From JBGPTF01 sp041490445 (lineage in GTDB: Bacteria; Acidobacteriota; Terriglobia; Acidiferrales; UBA7541): 64,000 nucleotides of DNA. Made by a program: the position numbers and the translations under genes. The stretch is taken from positions 1 through 64,000 of the forward strand of contig JBGPTF010000020.1 of NCBI GenBank assembly GCA_041490445.1, read 5' to 3'. This document shows, piece by piece, positions 6,808 to 15,021 of this stretch. Under the pieces are notes generated by a model that was not told the origin of the DNA, searched no databases, and was given only the letters and a program-made list of their open reading frames with translations. Numbering within the stretch: position 1 is the stretch's first letter; every line of letters begins with the position of its first letter.

Positions 6808-9800
6808 TCATTGACAGAATCCCGGCCAAGAGCCGATGAGCCCAGCCATGCCCGAAAATGTCTCAACACCCCAGGGTTTCAGGAACTCAGCCGTCTGAGG
6901 GCAAATGCGCCAGCATTTCTTGGGTGCAACTAGCAGTGCACCAATGACCCCGTCCTCGCAGAAACAAAAGTAGCCACACCCAACTCGTTGAAATTGAATA
7001 GGAAAGGTGAGCACGCACGCGCAAGCCGCGTAGGTAAGCAGGGATCCGCCACCACCGCCGCTGCCGCCACCACCGCCGCCCGCGCAGATATTAGTATCTA
7101 TGCCCCCAGCGACCGCCCAAAAATAGCAATCCCACGTCCCCTTCGTCTCGCCGTTGTCGGGTGGCGCGTATTTAATTGGTAGCAGTCCGCTGGGGTCCGA
7201 CTGATTGACAGGATCATTTGCCACGTAGGGATACCGGTCCAGGTGCTGCGGATCGCGGTCTCTTGCGCAGGAGGCCGGATCGGTCGCGGAGAAGCGCCCG
7301 AGGCGATTGGCGTAGTAGCGGGCTAAAGCGTAGTCGTTGCCAGTCTCCGAATCGCGCTCGTAGGAGGTGAACTTCCATTTGTCCACCGTCCCGGTTTCGT
7401 ACCAGACTTCGCCGAAGGGAAACAAGCCTCGCTGGCCGATCACGTTGCCGGTTGCGTCCGTGAAAACTCGGGCGGAAAGATGGTCAGAGAGGCGATACGC
7501 CGTCGTCGCGCCCGAAAGCGCGGCGACGAGCTGGCCGTTCACGTAGATGTCTTCCCGCGTCGGCGACGCGGGAGCCGCACCGTTGTCGTATTCCGCGATC
7601 ACGGAACCTTTGGAGAAAATATACACCGTCGTGGTGCTGCCTGCAACGCGCTTCACCCGCAGGTTTGTCGCGTCGTAGCTGTACGTAGCGCCCGCCGCCG
7701 AAACGACTCGATTCTCGGCGTCCGAGACGAGCGTATTCGTTCCGTCCCCGCTCATATTGCCGCTTGCGTCATAGCCGTAGCCCGTGCCGGTGATCCGGTT
7801 CGTCGCCGCGTTCACGGTCACCTGGTTGAACGGCGGAGTGTCCGATGTCTGGTTTTCGGCCGTGCGATTGCCGTAGCGGTCGTAAACGAACGACACGCCC
7901 CACTGCACGTAATTTGCCGACCCCTGGCTGACAGCAGTCGAGAGCCGCGACAGGGCGTCGTAGGTGTAGCTCAAAGTCCGTCCCGCGTCCACGTTGTCCG
8001 TGATGCCGGTGATCTGGCCGTTGTTGCTTCCGCTCGGGCCATATGCGTACGTCAAGCTGAAAAGAGTCTGGCTTGCCTTCGTGTAGCTCAGGCTTTGCAT
8101 CTGCAGCCGGTCCGACGAGTAACCGATCGCAGCCGCCACGCCGTTGCCATAGATCACGCCCGTGACCTGCGATGCCGGGTTGTACGCGAAGCCCGAAGCG
8201 TAATTCGTTCCGCCATTCGAAACTGCCGCCAGCCGGCCGATAGGATCGTAGCTCTGCTGGACCACCCGGCCGGAGGGATAGGTGATCGAGGTTTCCTCAT
8301 CGGCGTAATTGTAAGCGTAGCCAGTGGTGTAAGTAGTGCCGGTGATGGTTCTTTGCAGTTGAGTGACGCGGCCCATCACGTCGTAGGTGTAGCTCTCTGA
8401 TCCGACGCCATCCGTCATGGTGACCAGCCGCCCATTGTTGTTGGACGCGGGACTTGTGCCGTACGTGTACGTCACCTGCGGCGTGGCGGGCACTCCTGTG
8501 CTGCCCACATTGTAACTCGTCTGGGTCAGCCGGTTCAGCGTGTCATACGCGTAGTTTGTGATCACGCCCCGCGCGTCGGTGCGCTGCGTCGTCAAGCCAA
8601 ACGTATTGTACTGGTAGCTCGTCGTGCCGGCCTCTGGAATAATCTCGCTAGTTTTTCGGCTCATCCCATCGTAGTTAAAGGTCCGGGTTTGCGCTCCCTG
8701 GGTGACGCCCGCCACGGCGTCCTGCACGGTATAGGTGAAAGTCGTTTGCTGCGTCAAGGAATTGCCGTTGGCCACGTCCGGCTCATAGACTGTGATGACA
8801 CGTCCGAGAGCGTCAGAAACATTCTTTCGTTGCTTTCCGGCGGGGTCAGTTGTCGTGACGGCGTTCGTCGCGTAGCTGAGAGTGGTCGTCGAGTTGTCTG
8901 GCGCAATTGACTTCACGGCGCGGCCAAGGGCGTCGAATCTGGTCTCGGTCCAGTATTGCGCCGTGCTGTTGTGCGGATTGCTGACCTTCCAGGCCCGGTC
9001 GAGCGCGTCGAATTGAGTTTCGATAATTGAATAGGAGTTGCCGCTCACGTCTGCCGTTGTGGTCTTGATTGTGCGGCCAAGCCCATCGTAGGCGATGATC
9101 TTCTTGATTTTCTGCGTCGCGTCCACAGGTTTGGTCTCAGTTACAGTCCGTGCGGCCTCGTTGTACGCGTATGTGGTTTGCGCGCCATCGGGCCGGGTGA
9201 CCGAAGCCGGCCGCTTCATGTAGTCGTACGCGTAAGAAGTAATCTGATTGTTCTCATCCGTCCCTGTGGCCTTGAGTCCCGTATAAGAATTGTACGTGTA
9301 GCTCGTCGTGAGCTGCGGTCCGCCCGAGACTCCGCTCACCACAGAGTCGGGAAACGCGTACTGGGTTGTAGCTGAATAATTCCACTGCTTCTTCTGGCAG
9401 CAATCCGCGTCTGCGCTGCGGAGGTTTCCAAGGGAATCATAGGTCAAATTCTTTGTGACGCCGCCTGAGGGCGTCACCGGGTCCGAATAGGTTGTGACGG
9501 AGGTTGGGAGACCCCGAGTGGTGTAAGAACAGCCGAAGTTCGTGTCGTTGTGCTGGGCTGTGCCGGTCACGCAGGGAGTGTTGAGATTTGCTGGAGCGTC
9601 GTAAGCGTAATCCGTCCGCGACTTGGTCTGCCCCGTGGAATCGGCGACGGTGATTCGGCTGATGCGGTTCAGGATGTTCGCAGTGGTATATGCGCTCCCG
9701 GTGAGGTACGTGTACGTGGTCGTCCGAATGACGGCTCCCGGCGCTCCAACTCCCCAATCGTGCTCCTTCAAGCTGAGCAAGTTTCCGTTCGAATCGTAGG

Positions 9801-11109
9801 TCGTCTCCCGCTCCGATTGGGTTTGATTGTCTTCGAGGATGCTGATCTCCGTCGCCGGCGACCCGTTCGTTGCCCACGTGTTCGTGGCCGTCCGCAGCAG
9901 AGTACCGCTCGCTGCACTCCCTTGATAATCCTTTTCGCTGGTCTTGTGGGCGTTGCTGTCGAAGATGAACGTGCTCTGGTTTGCCGCGGTGTCGTAGGGC
10001 AGTTGCGGCGCGGTTATTGTTGTCGTCCAAGACGAACCGTTCTGCGCTCGCGAGTACGTCCAGGTGGCGGATGTTGTCCCGTCATTGATGATGCGATTCA
10101 GGCTGGTGACGGAGCCGTCAGAGCAGTTGATGCTGTCGTTCGCGCCGGGGTAGTCGTACTCGTAATAACCGCCCGTGGGAAGAGTGACTCGCTGCACGCG
10201 GCCTGTGTAATAGCCCGGATTGCCGGGCGTTGGCTCATAGGTGAAGGAAAAAGACTGGTTGTTCGGCAAGACGAGGGATACCGGCAGGCTGGCGGTCCCT
10301 GTATACTCCACAACACCGGAGCATCCGAAGTTCGTCTTGATATTGAAGGTTTGAAGATTCAGCGTTGCTGTCTGATAGGCCCCGGCTGGGTCAAGATACT
10401 GATACTGGATGTTTGAAGCGTTCGTAATCACCTTCAGCGCGACTCGACCAACAGTGTCTATCCAGTCAGTTTCGGTTGAGCTAACTACATTGGCGCTGAT
10501 GTAATTTCCATTCGTATCTGCCAAAGCGCCGCTGCTCGCCACGCCTGCGGGGCTTGTCACCTGGGGTGATGTCGGCGTTGTCGCGTCGATATAGAAGCCG
10601 CTGCCGTCGATGGCATAGCCGGTTCGTGGTCCAGTATCAAAACCACAGTTGGTGTTTGTTCCGAAACTGATGTCAAAGTAATGGACTGTTCCCAGTGGAT
10701 CCGTATATGAATATGCCGAGTATGCGGTTACGAACTGATACCCAAAGGTGCCGTCGTCATTGAGCACCCTGCAGCGGATGGTTGCGCTTACATACCCCGT
10801 GTGACCGACCGCCGACTTTGTTTGCCATCCCCAGGTTGGGTTTCCCGATTGGTCGGTAACTGGCGTCCAGACACCGGAAGACCGAGTCCAAATGAGGGAA
10901 TTATAATTCGTGGCGAACTTGAAGTTGTATCCGCGCCCAGGACTCGTCACAATCGGGAGAGAAAAGTTTGTGTTCAGACTGTACCGGTTCACGGCGTCAA
11001 AACGTCCGTGTTCGAAGGAACCATAGGGCGGGAATCCGGTCAAACTCACCTGGGCGAAGGCGCTCGTCGACAGAAAGAGCAGGCAGAAAAGCAAAAGAAG
11101 ACGCCGCAT
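6808..11109 (-). CDS. Full-length secreted RHS/YD-repeat protein
   Basis: 1433 residues. Residues 1-19 are a signal peptide (LLLLFCLLFLSTSAFAQ). An N-terminal beta-rich region (~20-330) precedes many YD repeats (~380-1220; for example YDGLGRTIKTT and YDTLNRLTQ), expected to form a hollow shell around the C-terminus. The core ends with GNDYALARYYANRLGRFSATDP near 1255, then RYPYVANDP and DPSG at ~1305. The 125-residue tip has a glycine linker and ten cysteines. RHS proteins commonly deliver polymorphic C-terminal toxins, but this tip lacks any nuclease or deaminase motif I know. A secreted LolA-like gene lies nine bases upstream and a Clp-N-like gene one base downstream, forming an operon. Confidence 0.9.
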   Translation of the reverse strand: MRRLLLLFCLLFLSTSAFAQVSLTGFPPYGSFEHGRFDAVNRYSLNTNFSLPIVTSPGRGYNFKFATNYNSLIWTRSSGVWTPVTDQSGNPTWGWQTKSAVGHTGYVSATIRCRVLNDDGTFGYQFVTAYSAYSYTDPLGTVHYFDISFGTNTNCGFDTGPRTGYAIDGSGFYIDATTPTSPQVTSPAGVASSGALADTNGNYISANVVSSTETDWIDTVGRVALKVITNASNIQYQYLDPAGAYQTATLNLQTFNIKTNFGCSGVVEYTGTASLPVSLVLPNNQSFSFTYEPTPGNPGYYTGRVQRVTLPTGGYYEYDYPGANDSINCSDGSVTSLNRIINDGTTSATWTYSRAQNGSSWTTTITAPQLPYDTAANQSTFIFDSNAHKTSEKDYQGSAASGTLLRTATNTWATNGSPATEISILEDNQTQSERETTYDSNGNLLSLKEHDWGVGAPGAVIRTTTYTYLTGSAYTTANILNRISRITVADSTGQTKSRTDYAYDAPANLNTPCVTGTAQHNDTNFGCSYTTRGLPTSVTTYSDPVTPSGGVTKNLTYDSLGNLRSADADCCQKKQWNYSATTQYAFPDSVVSGVSGGPQLTTSYTYNSYTGLKATGTDENNQITSYAYDYMKRPASVTRPDGAQTTYAYNEAARTVTETKPVDATQKIKKIIAYDGLGRTIKTTTADVSGNSYSIIETQFDALDRAWKVSNPHNSTAQYWTETRFDALGRAVKSIAPDNSTTTLSYATNAVTTTDPAGKQRKNVSDALGRVITVYEPDVANGNSLTQQTTFTYTVQDAVAGVTQGAQTRTFNYDGMSRKTSEIIPEAGTTSYQYNTFGLTTQRTDARGVITNYAYDTLNRLTQTSYNVGSTGVPATPQVTYTYGTSPASNNNGRLVTMTDGVGSESYTYDVMGRVTQLQRTITGTTYTTGYAYNYADEETSITYPSGRVVQQSYDPIGRLAAVSNGGTNYASGFAYNPASQVTGVIYGNGVAAAIGYSSDRLQMQSLSYTKASQTLFSLTYAYGPSGSNNGQITGITDNVDAGRTLSYTYDALSRLSTAVSQGSANYVQWGVSFVYDRYGNRTAENQTSDTPPFNQVTVNAATNRITGTGYGYDASGNMSGDGTNTLVSDAENRVVSAAGATYSYDATNLRVKRVAGSTTTVYIFSKGSVIAEYDNGAAPASPTREDIYVNGQLVAALSGATTAYRLSDHLSARVFTDATGNVIGQRGLFPFGEVWYETGTVDKWKFTSYERDSETGNDYALARYYANRLGRFSATDPASCARDRDPQHLDRYPYVANDPVNQSDPSGLLPIKYAPPDNGETKGTWDCYFWAVAGGIDTNICAGGGGGGSGGGGGSLLTYAACACVLTFPIQFQRVGCGYFCFCEDGVIGALLVAPKKCWRICPQTAEFLKPWGVETFSGMAGLIGSWPGFCQ

Positions 11110-11118
11110 TTCCCCTCC

Positions 11119-11901
11119 TTACTGGAGAACGAAGTCCGAATCCGCCAGGCCCGTGTTCACCTGCACCTGTTTAATGACAATCGTCGTCCAGGGTGTGCCG
11201 TTGAGCGATTTCCGAATCGAGAACGGATAGAGGACCCCTCCCACGTTTCTGTAGTCGGAAAAGAACACTTCGACAGGAACCCGGGGCGCCATGCCGCCAG
11301 AGGCACGTCGGGTATAGGCAATCTTCAACGGCAGATTCGAGGCGGCATCGACCCAGAGATCTTGAATCGAGAATTCGGAAAGATGCTGCAGATTTGGTCT
11401 TGATGTGAACTGCTTCGACAGACGCAGATGATAGGCTTGGGCTTGACCAACTGCTTCCAAGCCTACATAAGCCAGCGAGGTCTCCGGGTCACTTAATGCT
11501 CCCCCGAGCAGAGGAGCGGGAAAGTCGACGCACTGGCTCGTCACGGCGAGTTCGAGCGGAAGTTTCTTGTGTTCCGCGCCAACAAACTCATCTGCGTTGC
11601 CACTGGAATAAATGACTCCCAACTGTCGGTCGCTGAGTTGAATGAACTCTGCGCTCTGAGTGATGCCGCGAGTGAGAATCTTGATCGTTCCCTGATCGAC
11701 CTTGGAGCCAGCGACGATTTCGACAGTGCCTGCTGCCGTCGAATCTTGAGGTACACTTCTGCCCATCGCGGCCACAGATTGCTGCAACACGGCAAAGGCC
11801 CGTGGATCCTTGCTGGTTTGAGCAGCGTTCTGCGCTGCAAGAGGGTTGGCAACAAGCAGGACAAGCCCAACGACGGGGACAATCCGCGCCGCTCGAGTCA
11901 T
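11119..11901 (-). CDS. Secreted LolA-like beta protein, first gene of the RHS operon
   Basis: 260 residues with a signal peptide (RIVPVVGLVLLVANPLAAQ). The rest is beta-rich; the end, DLWVDAASNLPLKIAY and SDYRNVGGVLYPFSIRK, resembles the LolA/LolB-like fold common in periplasmic acidobacterial proteins that bind lipids or hydrophobic partners. The ATG has GGGAGG five bases upstream. It ends nine bases before the RHS start, so the two are co-transcribed. It could help secrete or chaperone the RHS shell. Family level is moderate; the role is inferred. Confidence 0.6.
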   Translation of the reverse strand: MTRAARIVPVVGLVLLVANPLAAQNAAQTSKDPRAFAVLQQSVAAMGRSVPQDSTAAGTVEIVAGSKVDQGTIKILTRGITQSAEFIQLSDRQLGVIYSSGNADEFVGAEHKKLPLELAVTSQCVDFPAPLLGGALSDPETSLAYVGLEAVGQAQAYHLRLSKQFTSRPNLQHLSEFSIQDLWVDAASNLPLKIAYTRRASGGMAPRVPVEVFFSDYRNVGGVLYPFSIRKSLNGTPWTTIVIKQVQVNTGLADSDFVLQ

Positions 11902-11929
11902 ACATGCCTCCCGAGGAAGACTGAGCAGG

Positions 11930-11959
11930 CTTGTACTGCTGAAGTATCTGGAATGTCAA
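11930..11959 (-). promoter_or_regulatory. Sigma-70-like promoter of the RHS operon
   Basis: On the minus strand a perfect TTGACA (11959-11954) is followed after 18 bases by TACAAG (11935-11930), about 28 bases before the ATG of the first gene. It is the only good -35/-10 pair seen upstream of the operon. Confidence 0.5.
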
Positions 11960-12051
11960 GTATAGAGTTGAAAGTTAATCACAGCTTTACAGTACTGCCT
12001 GTGAAAAACCGTAGGAGGCAAGTTCTTGCGGAGGCAGCGGGTGAAAACAAA

Positions 12052-12072
12052 GGGCGGGTCAGCGACCCGCCC
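12052..12072 (-). terminator. Hairpin terminator
   Basis: A nine-base-pair stem, GGGCGGGTC with GACCCGCCC, and a three-base loop. Read on the minus strand it is followed by CTTTGTTTTC, a usable U-rich tail. It lies ~180 bases downstream of the small lipoprotein gene and separates it from the RHS operon promoter. Confidence 0.6.
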
Positions 12073-12122
12073 CTGAAACTTTTGCATGACAGCCGACCGT
12101 GTTTCTTGCAGCGCTGGCCGTC

Positions 12123-12206
12123 GTTGATTCAACCTCGTTGACTCGACCGAGTTGGCCTAAGTTCGCCGGCTCAACTTCGCTGGCGCGACTTCATTGGCTC
12201 AACTTC
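12123..12206. repeat. Six 14-bp imperfect tandem repeats
   Basis: Six back-to-back 14-base units with consensus GTTGGCTCAACTTC (units start at 12123, 12137, 12151, 12165, 12179 and 12193). Most units carry a small inverted repeat, TTG-gct-CAA. No frame through them looks coding. They lie between the mini-lipoprotein gene and the RHS operon promoter and may be a protein-binding array or a structured 3' UTR. Confidence 0.7.
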
Positions 12207-12252
12207 CGGAAATCGTCAACGAGAATGGCGGCTCAGCAGAAAGCACGATCAC

Positions 12253-12333
12253 TTAGAAACGCAGACCGCTGCAGCCCGTCAGAGATACAGCAAGGCCCAG
12301 CATCAGAACAACCCAAAGCAGTCGCTTGGTCAT
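12253..12333 (-). CDS. 26-residue mini-lipoprotein
   Basis: ATG at 12333 reads MTKRLLWVVLMLG then AVSLTGCSGLRF and stop. KR plus a hydrophobic stretch plus the lipobox LTGC is a complete lipoprotein signal, leaving a mature peptide of only six residues, in the manner of entericidin-like or lysis-type peptides. A GAGGAG site lies 11 bases upstream. In acidobacteria such short lipopeptides are rarely annotated because of length. A chance ORF is possible, but signal, lipobox and ribosome site together make it credible. Confidence 0.5.
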   Translation of the reverse strand: MTKRLLWVVLMLGLAVSLTGCSGLRF

Positions 12334-12575
12334 CTTGGTATCGTCTCCTCGGAATTACGCTCGCCGCGCCGCCTCCCCGATTCTGCGCCGGCCAACTGCT
12401 TTCGGGGTGCTCGGCCCACCTACCCGCACGGCAAAAGCGATTGCACTTTGGAAGCTAACGTGGGACCGAAAGGTTGTCAAGCACCGCGCCGATGCAAGGT
12501 GCGAATCGGGCAGCACTGCCGGTCCCGTGGCGGCGGAATCAACCAACTGCCAGGAAGCTGAGGGAGGTTTAGGAA

Positions 12576-12631
12576 GCCTCCCCAGGCCGGGGAGGCGGCG
12601 GGGGAAGAGGGCGAGCGCCCTCCTCCCCGCC
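12576..12631 (-). terminator. Two stacked GC-rich hairpins after the secreted protein gene
   Basis: 12597-12631 folds into a long stem (GAGGGC/GCCCTC extended by GGGG/CCCC) and 12576-12596 into GCCTCCCC/GGGGAGGC. They follow the stop of 12654-13538 on the minus strand. No U-tract follows, so this may be a rho-dependent stop or an mRNA-stabilising structure. The rest of 12334-12653 shows no gene. Confidence 0.4.
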
Positions 12632-12653
12632 CCTCTAAGCATAATGCCGTTTC

Positions 12654-13538
12654 TTACGGCTTCGCCGCTTCCTTCTTTGCCGCTGCGGCTTTCCCGGTTG
12701 CGGCCGCCGGCTTCGGAGCCCAGAAACCAGGGTCCGCATCGACGAACGCTTTCGGTGGGTAGCTCATTTTGGGATTCAGCGCGATCAGGATGGGCTCAGC
12801 GCCGAGCAGACCGTTGCGGTCAAACTCGCGCAGCGCCTTCTGGCCTTCTTCGCCGAGAGCATCCTGGTAGGCCTTGCCGTGCACGACGGGAAACTCGTCC
12901 ATCTCCGTCAGTGAATTCATGGGCACGAAGAAAATGAACGTCCCCGTGGGAGCGCCCGAGTTGACCTGGTAAATGGAGTAGCTGTCGGGCAAGTTGGCCT
13001 GTTTGTGTGCGGCGAGGGCATGCTTCCGCGCCTCGACGAATTCTTCTTCGTGGCCGGGCCTCACACGGACCGTGTACATCACGAAGTAGCGCAGGCCTTT
13101 CAACGGCCGATTGTTTCCGTAGCTCAGATCGGAGCGCAGTGTGGCCGTCGTCGTATGGCTGGCCGTCAGCAGTTCGCCATCGCGCTGCAGGGCCAGATCG
13201 ATGTCCGCTCCGGCATTCTTATCCACGGTCTGGTTGTCCTTCTCCCAGTCGGCAAAGGAATCATAGGCCGTGAAGAAAAAAGCACTGGAGCCGCCGGTGC
13301 TCGTGGTGGCGGCGATGTAATTGGCGCCCTTGCCCTTCTTGAACGCCCGGACAAACTGTTCTTCCGCTTTTACGTGCAGGCTGCCGCCCTTACCGGGTTT
13401 CACGTCCTCACGCACGATCACAAGGACTTTCGGCGGATGCAGCATGGCATCCTGCGCCTGGACGGCTGCGCCGCCCAACATTCCCGCGACGAGCACGCAC
13501 GCCGCGGCTGCGAAACGAAAACAGAAACGCTGACTCAT
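12654..13538 (-). CDS. Secreted protein with dimeric alpha/beta-barrel-like repeats
   Basis: 294 residues, with a signal peptide (FAAAACVLVAGMLGGAAVQAQ). The start at MSQRFCF is fixed by an AGGAGGT site; a longer frame to 13775 lacks one. Two halves look alike: VLVIVREDVKPGKGGSLHVK near 35-55 and YFVMYTVRVRPGHEEEFVEARK near 150-170, each opening a ferredoxin-like barrel unit as in NIPSNAP or antibiotic-monooxygenase-type families. The C-terminus is an Ala/Lys-rich tail. A similar secreted gene sits upstream (13809-14576). No catalytic residues can be named. Confidence 0.55.
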   Translation of the reverse strand: MSQRFCFRFAAAACVLVAGMLGGAAVQAQDAMLHPPKVLVIVREDVKPGKGGSLHVKAEEQFVRAFKKGKGANYIAATTSTGGSSAFFFTAYDSFADWEKDNQTVDKNAGADIDLALQRDGELLTASHTTTATLRSDLSYGNNRPLKGLRYFVMYTVRVRPGHEEEFVEARKHALAAHKQANLPDSYSIYQVNSGAPTGTFIFFVPMNSLTEMDEFPVVHGKAYQDALGEEGQKALREFDRNGLLGAEPILIALNPKMSYPPKAFVDADPGFWAPKPAAATGKAAAAKKEAAKP

Positions 13539-13808
13539 AGTGTTAGACCTCCTCAGGTCGGTACGATGGGTTGGATCCCTGACTGGCAAAGCTGGACTGG
13601 ACCCGCTTTGGGGAAGACTGCCGCTGAATCCGGATGCCCCCTCTGCACATCCGGGTTCGAACCTCCGCGAGTCTACCCCGGCTGCGGCAGGAGTCAATGA
13701 GTTTCGCAGTCGCGCCGGCGCACGGCACTTGGCCTCAGGTCCGATGTCTGGGCTACGGTGGAGTCTCTCGGGCACCCTAAACCGGAACTGCCTTGCGAAA
13801 AGTTTCCT

Positions 13809-14576
13809 TCACTTGTGCTGGTACGCGGTGACGCGGGCCATGATGTCGCGGTGTGCGTCTCCGACCACCAATCCACCGATCGCCGGAACGACCGACGGAT
13901 TTTTCTGGACCATGGCAGCGATGCCGGCGTAGAACTTGTCCACGCTCGCCGCGTCCGGCACGACGACGGCGATGTTGTACTGGCCGGGCGCGTCAGTGTG
14001 GATCAATTCTTCATCAACGTTGTACATGGTGGCGGATCCGTTCGCGACCATTTCGTCCAGCCAGGGTTTGTAGTCCCGTTTGAAAAGTTCGAGCCAGGCA
14101 TCGCCCTCGCCGGGCTTCGGGCGCCAGAAAGCGACAATCAGAAAGCCGTTTTTCAGCGTCGCCGTCTTGCCGCCATGGACGACCGTGCGCAAAAGCACGT
14201 CAAAATGTTTCGAATTGGCGAACACGGGCGCTTCGGCTGCCTTCGACAGCGCGTCGCGCGCTTTCATGATGTTTTCGAGGCTGGCGGCCTGGAACCAGTC
14301 GTTGTGCGTCATGCCATCGCTCTCATGAACGAGGACCGCGGAGTTGCCCCAACTGACGAGCGTCCCGTCGGCCACCAGCTTCTCGAGGATAGGCTTGTCA
14401 ACCTTCTCGAAGCTCGATTCGATGTCGCCCCACTGCGCACGGGGCACGCCCCAAAACGATACGTAGGTGTACAGCGGCTTGTCCTGCTGCTGGGCCTGCG
14501 CGGCGGGCGCGGCCGCAAACGAAGCGGCCAACATCAGGCAAGCTAGCACGAAAACACAGAGACTTCTCTTTCTCAT
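13809..14576 (-). CDS. Secreted protein, likely relative of its downstream neighbour
   Basis: 255 residues with a signal peptide (CVFVLACLMLAASFAAAPAAQAQ). Two repeated units begin YTYVSFWGVPRAQWGDIESSF and GFLIVAFWRPKPGEGDAWLEL, again the strand-helix pattern of dimeric alpha/beta barrels. It lies 270 bases upstream of 12654-13538 on the same strand and has the same size and architecture, suggesting an old duplication. Start ATG at 14576 has GGGAGGCG nearby. Substrate unknown; a periplasmic binding or structural role is as likely as an enzyme. Confidence 0.5.
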   Translation of the reverse strand: MRKRSLCVFVLACLMLAASFAAAPAAQAQQQDKPLYTYVSFWGVPRAQWGDIESSFEKVDKPILEKLVADGTLVSWGNSAVLVHESDGMTHNDWFQAASLENIMKARDALSKAAEAPVFANSKHFDVLLRTVVHGGKTATLKNGFLIVAFWRPKPGEGDAWLELFKRDYKPWLDEMVANGSATMYNVDEELIHTDAPGQYNIAVVVPDAASVDKFYAGIAAMVQKNPSVVPAIGGLVVGDAHRDIMARVTAYQHK

Positions 14577-15021
14577 TGTTCGCCTCCCTGGTGAATTGGA
14601 GAAGATGAATCCGGCGAGACGGTCAGACGCCCCGGAGGAATTCGCAAGGCAGCAAGCTACTCGACCAGTGCCGCGGTGTCAAGCAGATGAGTGTTTGGTA
14701 GTGGGCTGGTCTCCGCTATGCCAACTATGCCCTCAAGTAGACGCCGACATCGCTGGAGAAACCGCAAGTCGCGCGGATGTCTTCCGTGTACGCGAACATC
14801 CGCCCGCATCCCCTCCCTGGAACCATGCAATTCGATGAATTTCTCCAGCCGGACTCGATTTTTCGGTAGAATTCCAGGCTTCGCGGCCGTTCGCGTGGGG
14901 CCTCCGGCGCGATGCCGACATCGGGTATCTGTCTGGAGTCCAGCGATGCAGGCGCGAACCGGTGCGAAGAGTTCCGGCGCTTGAATGGAGCGCAGACGCG
15001 AAACTCAGCGAGGAGCACACA
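14577..15021. other. Divergent intergenic region
   Basis: 445 bases between two divergent genes. No coding frame is convincing. A TAGAAT box at about 14867 is a possible -10 for the plus-strand propeller gene. Nothing else was recognised. Confidence 0.4.

Larger units (their letters stand above)
827..8577 (-). repeat. Four near-identical copies of the RHS core 3' end
   Basis: The same RHS core-end DNA is present four times in direct orientation: about 827-1322, 2385-3567, 4632-5997 and 7207-8577. The copies begin at different upstream points but all end at the conserved RYPYVANDP/DPSG junction, after which the tips diverge. They are alike at both the protein and the base level, close enough to recombine. 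This is the arrangement expected when a full RHS gene swaps its C-terminal tip with displaced cassettes. Edges are estimated by eye. Confidence 0.8.

Noticed and set aside
6808..11109. Type VI secretion effector locus
   Set aside because: No VgrG, PAAR or DUF1795-type genes are present, and the RHS protein has its own signal peptide.
12123..12206. Tandem repeats as a CRISPR array
   Set aside because: Units are 14 bases, contiguous and without spacers; no cas gene is near.
13640..13700. GGTTCGAACC, a tRNA-like T-arm
   Set aside because: No acceptor stem, anticodon arm or CCA-compatible pairing can be built around it.
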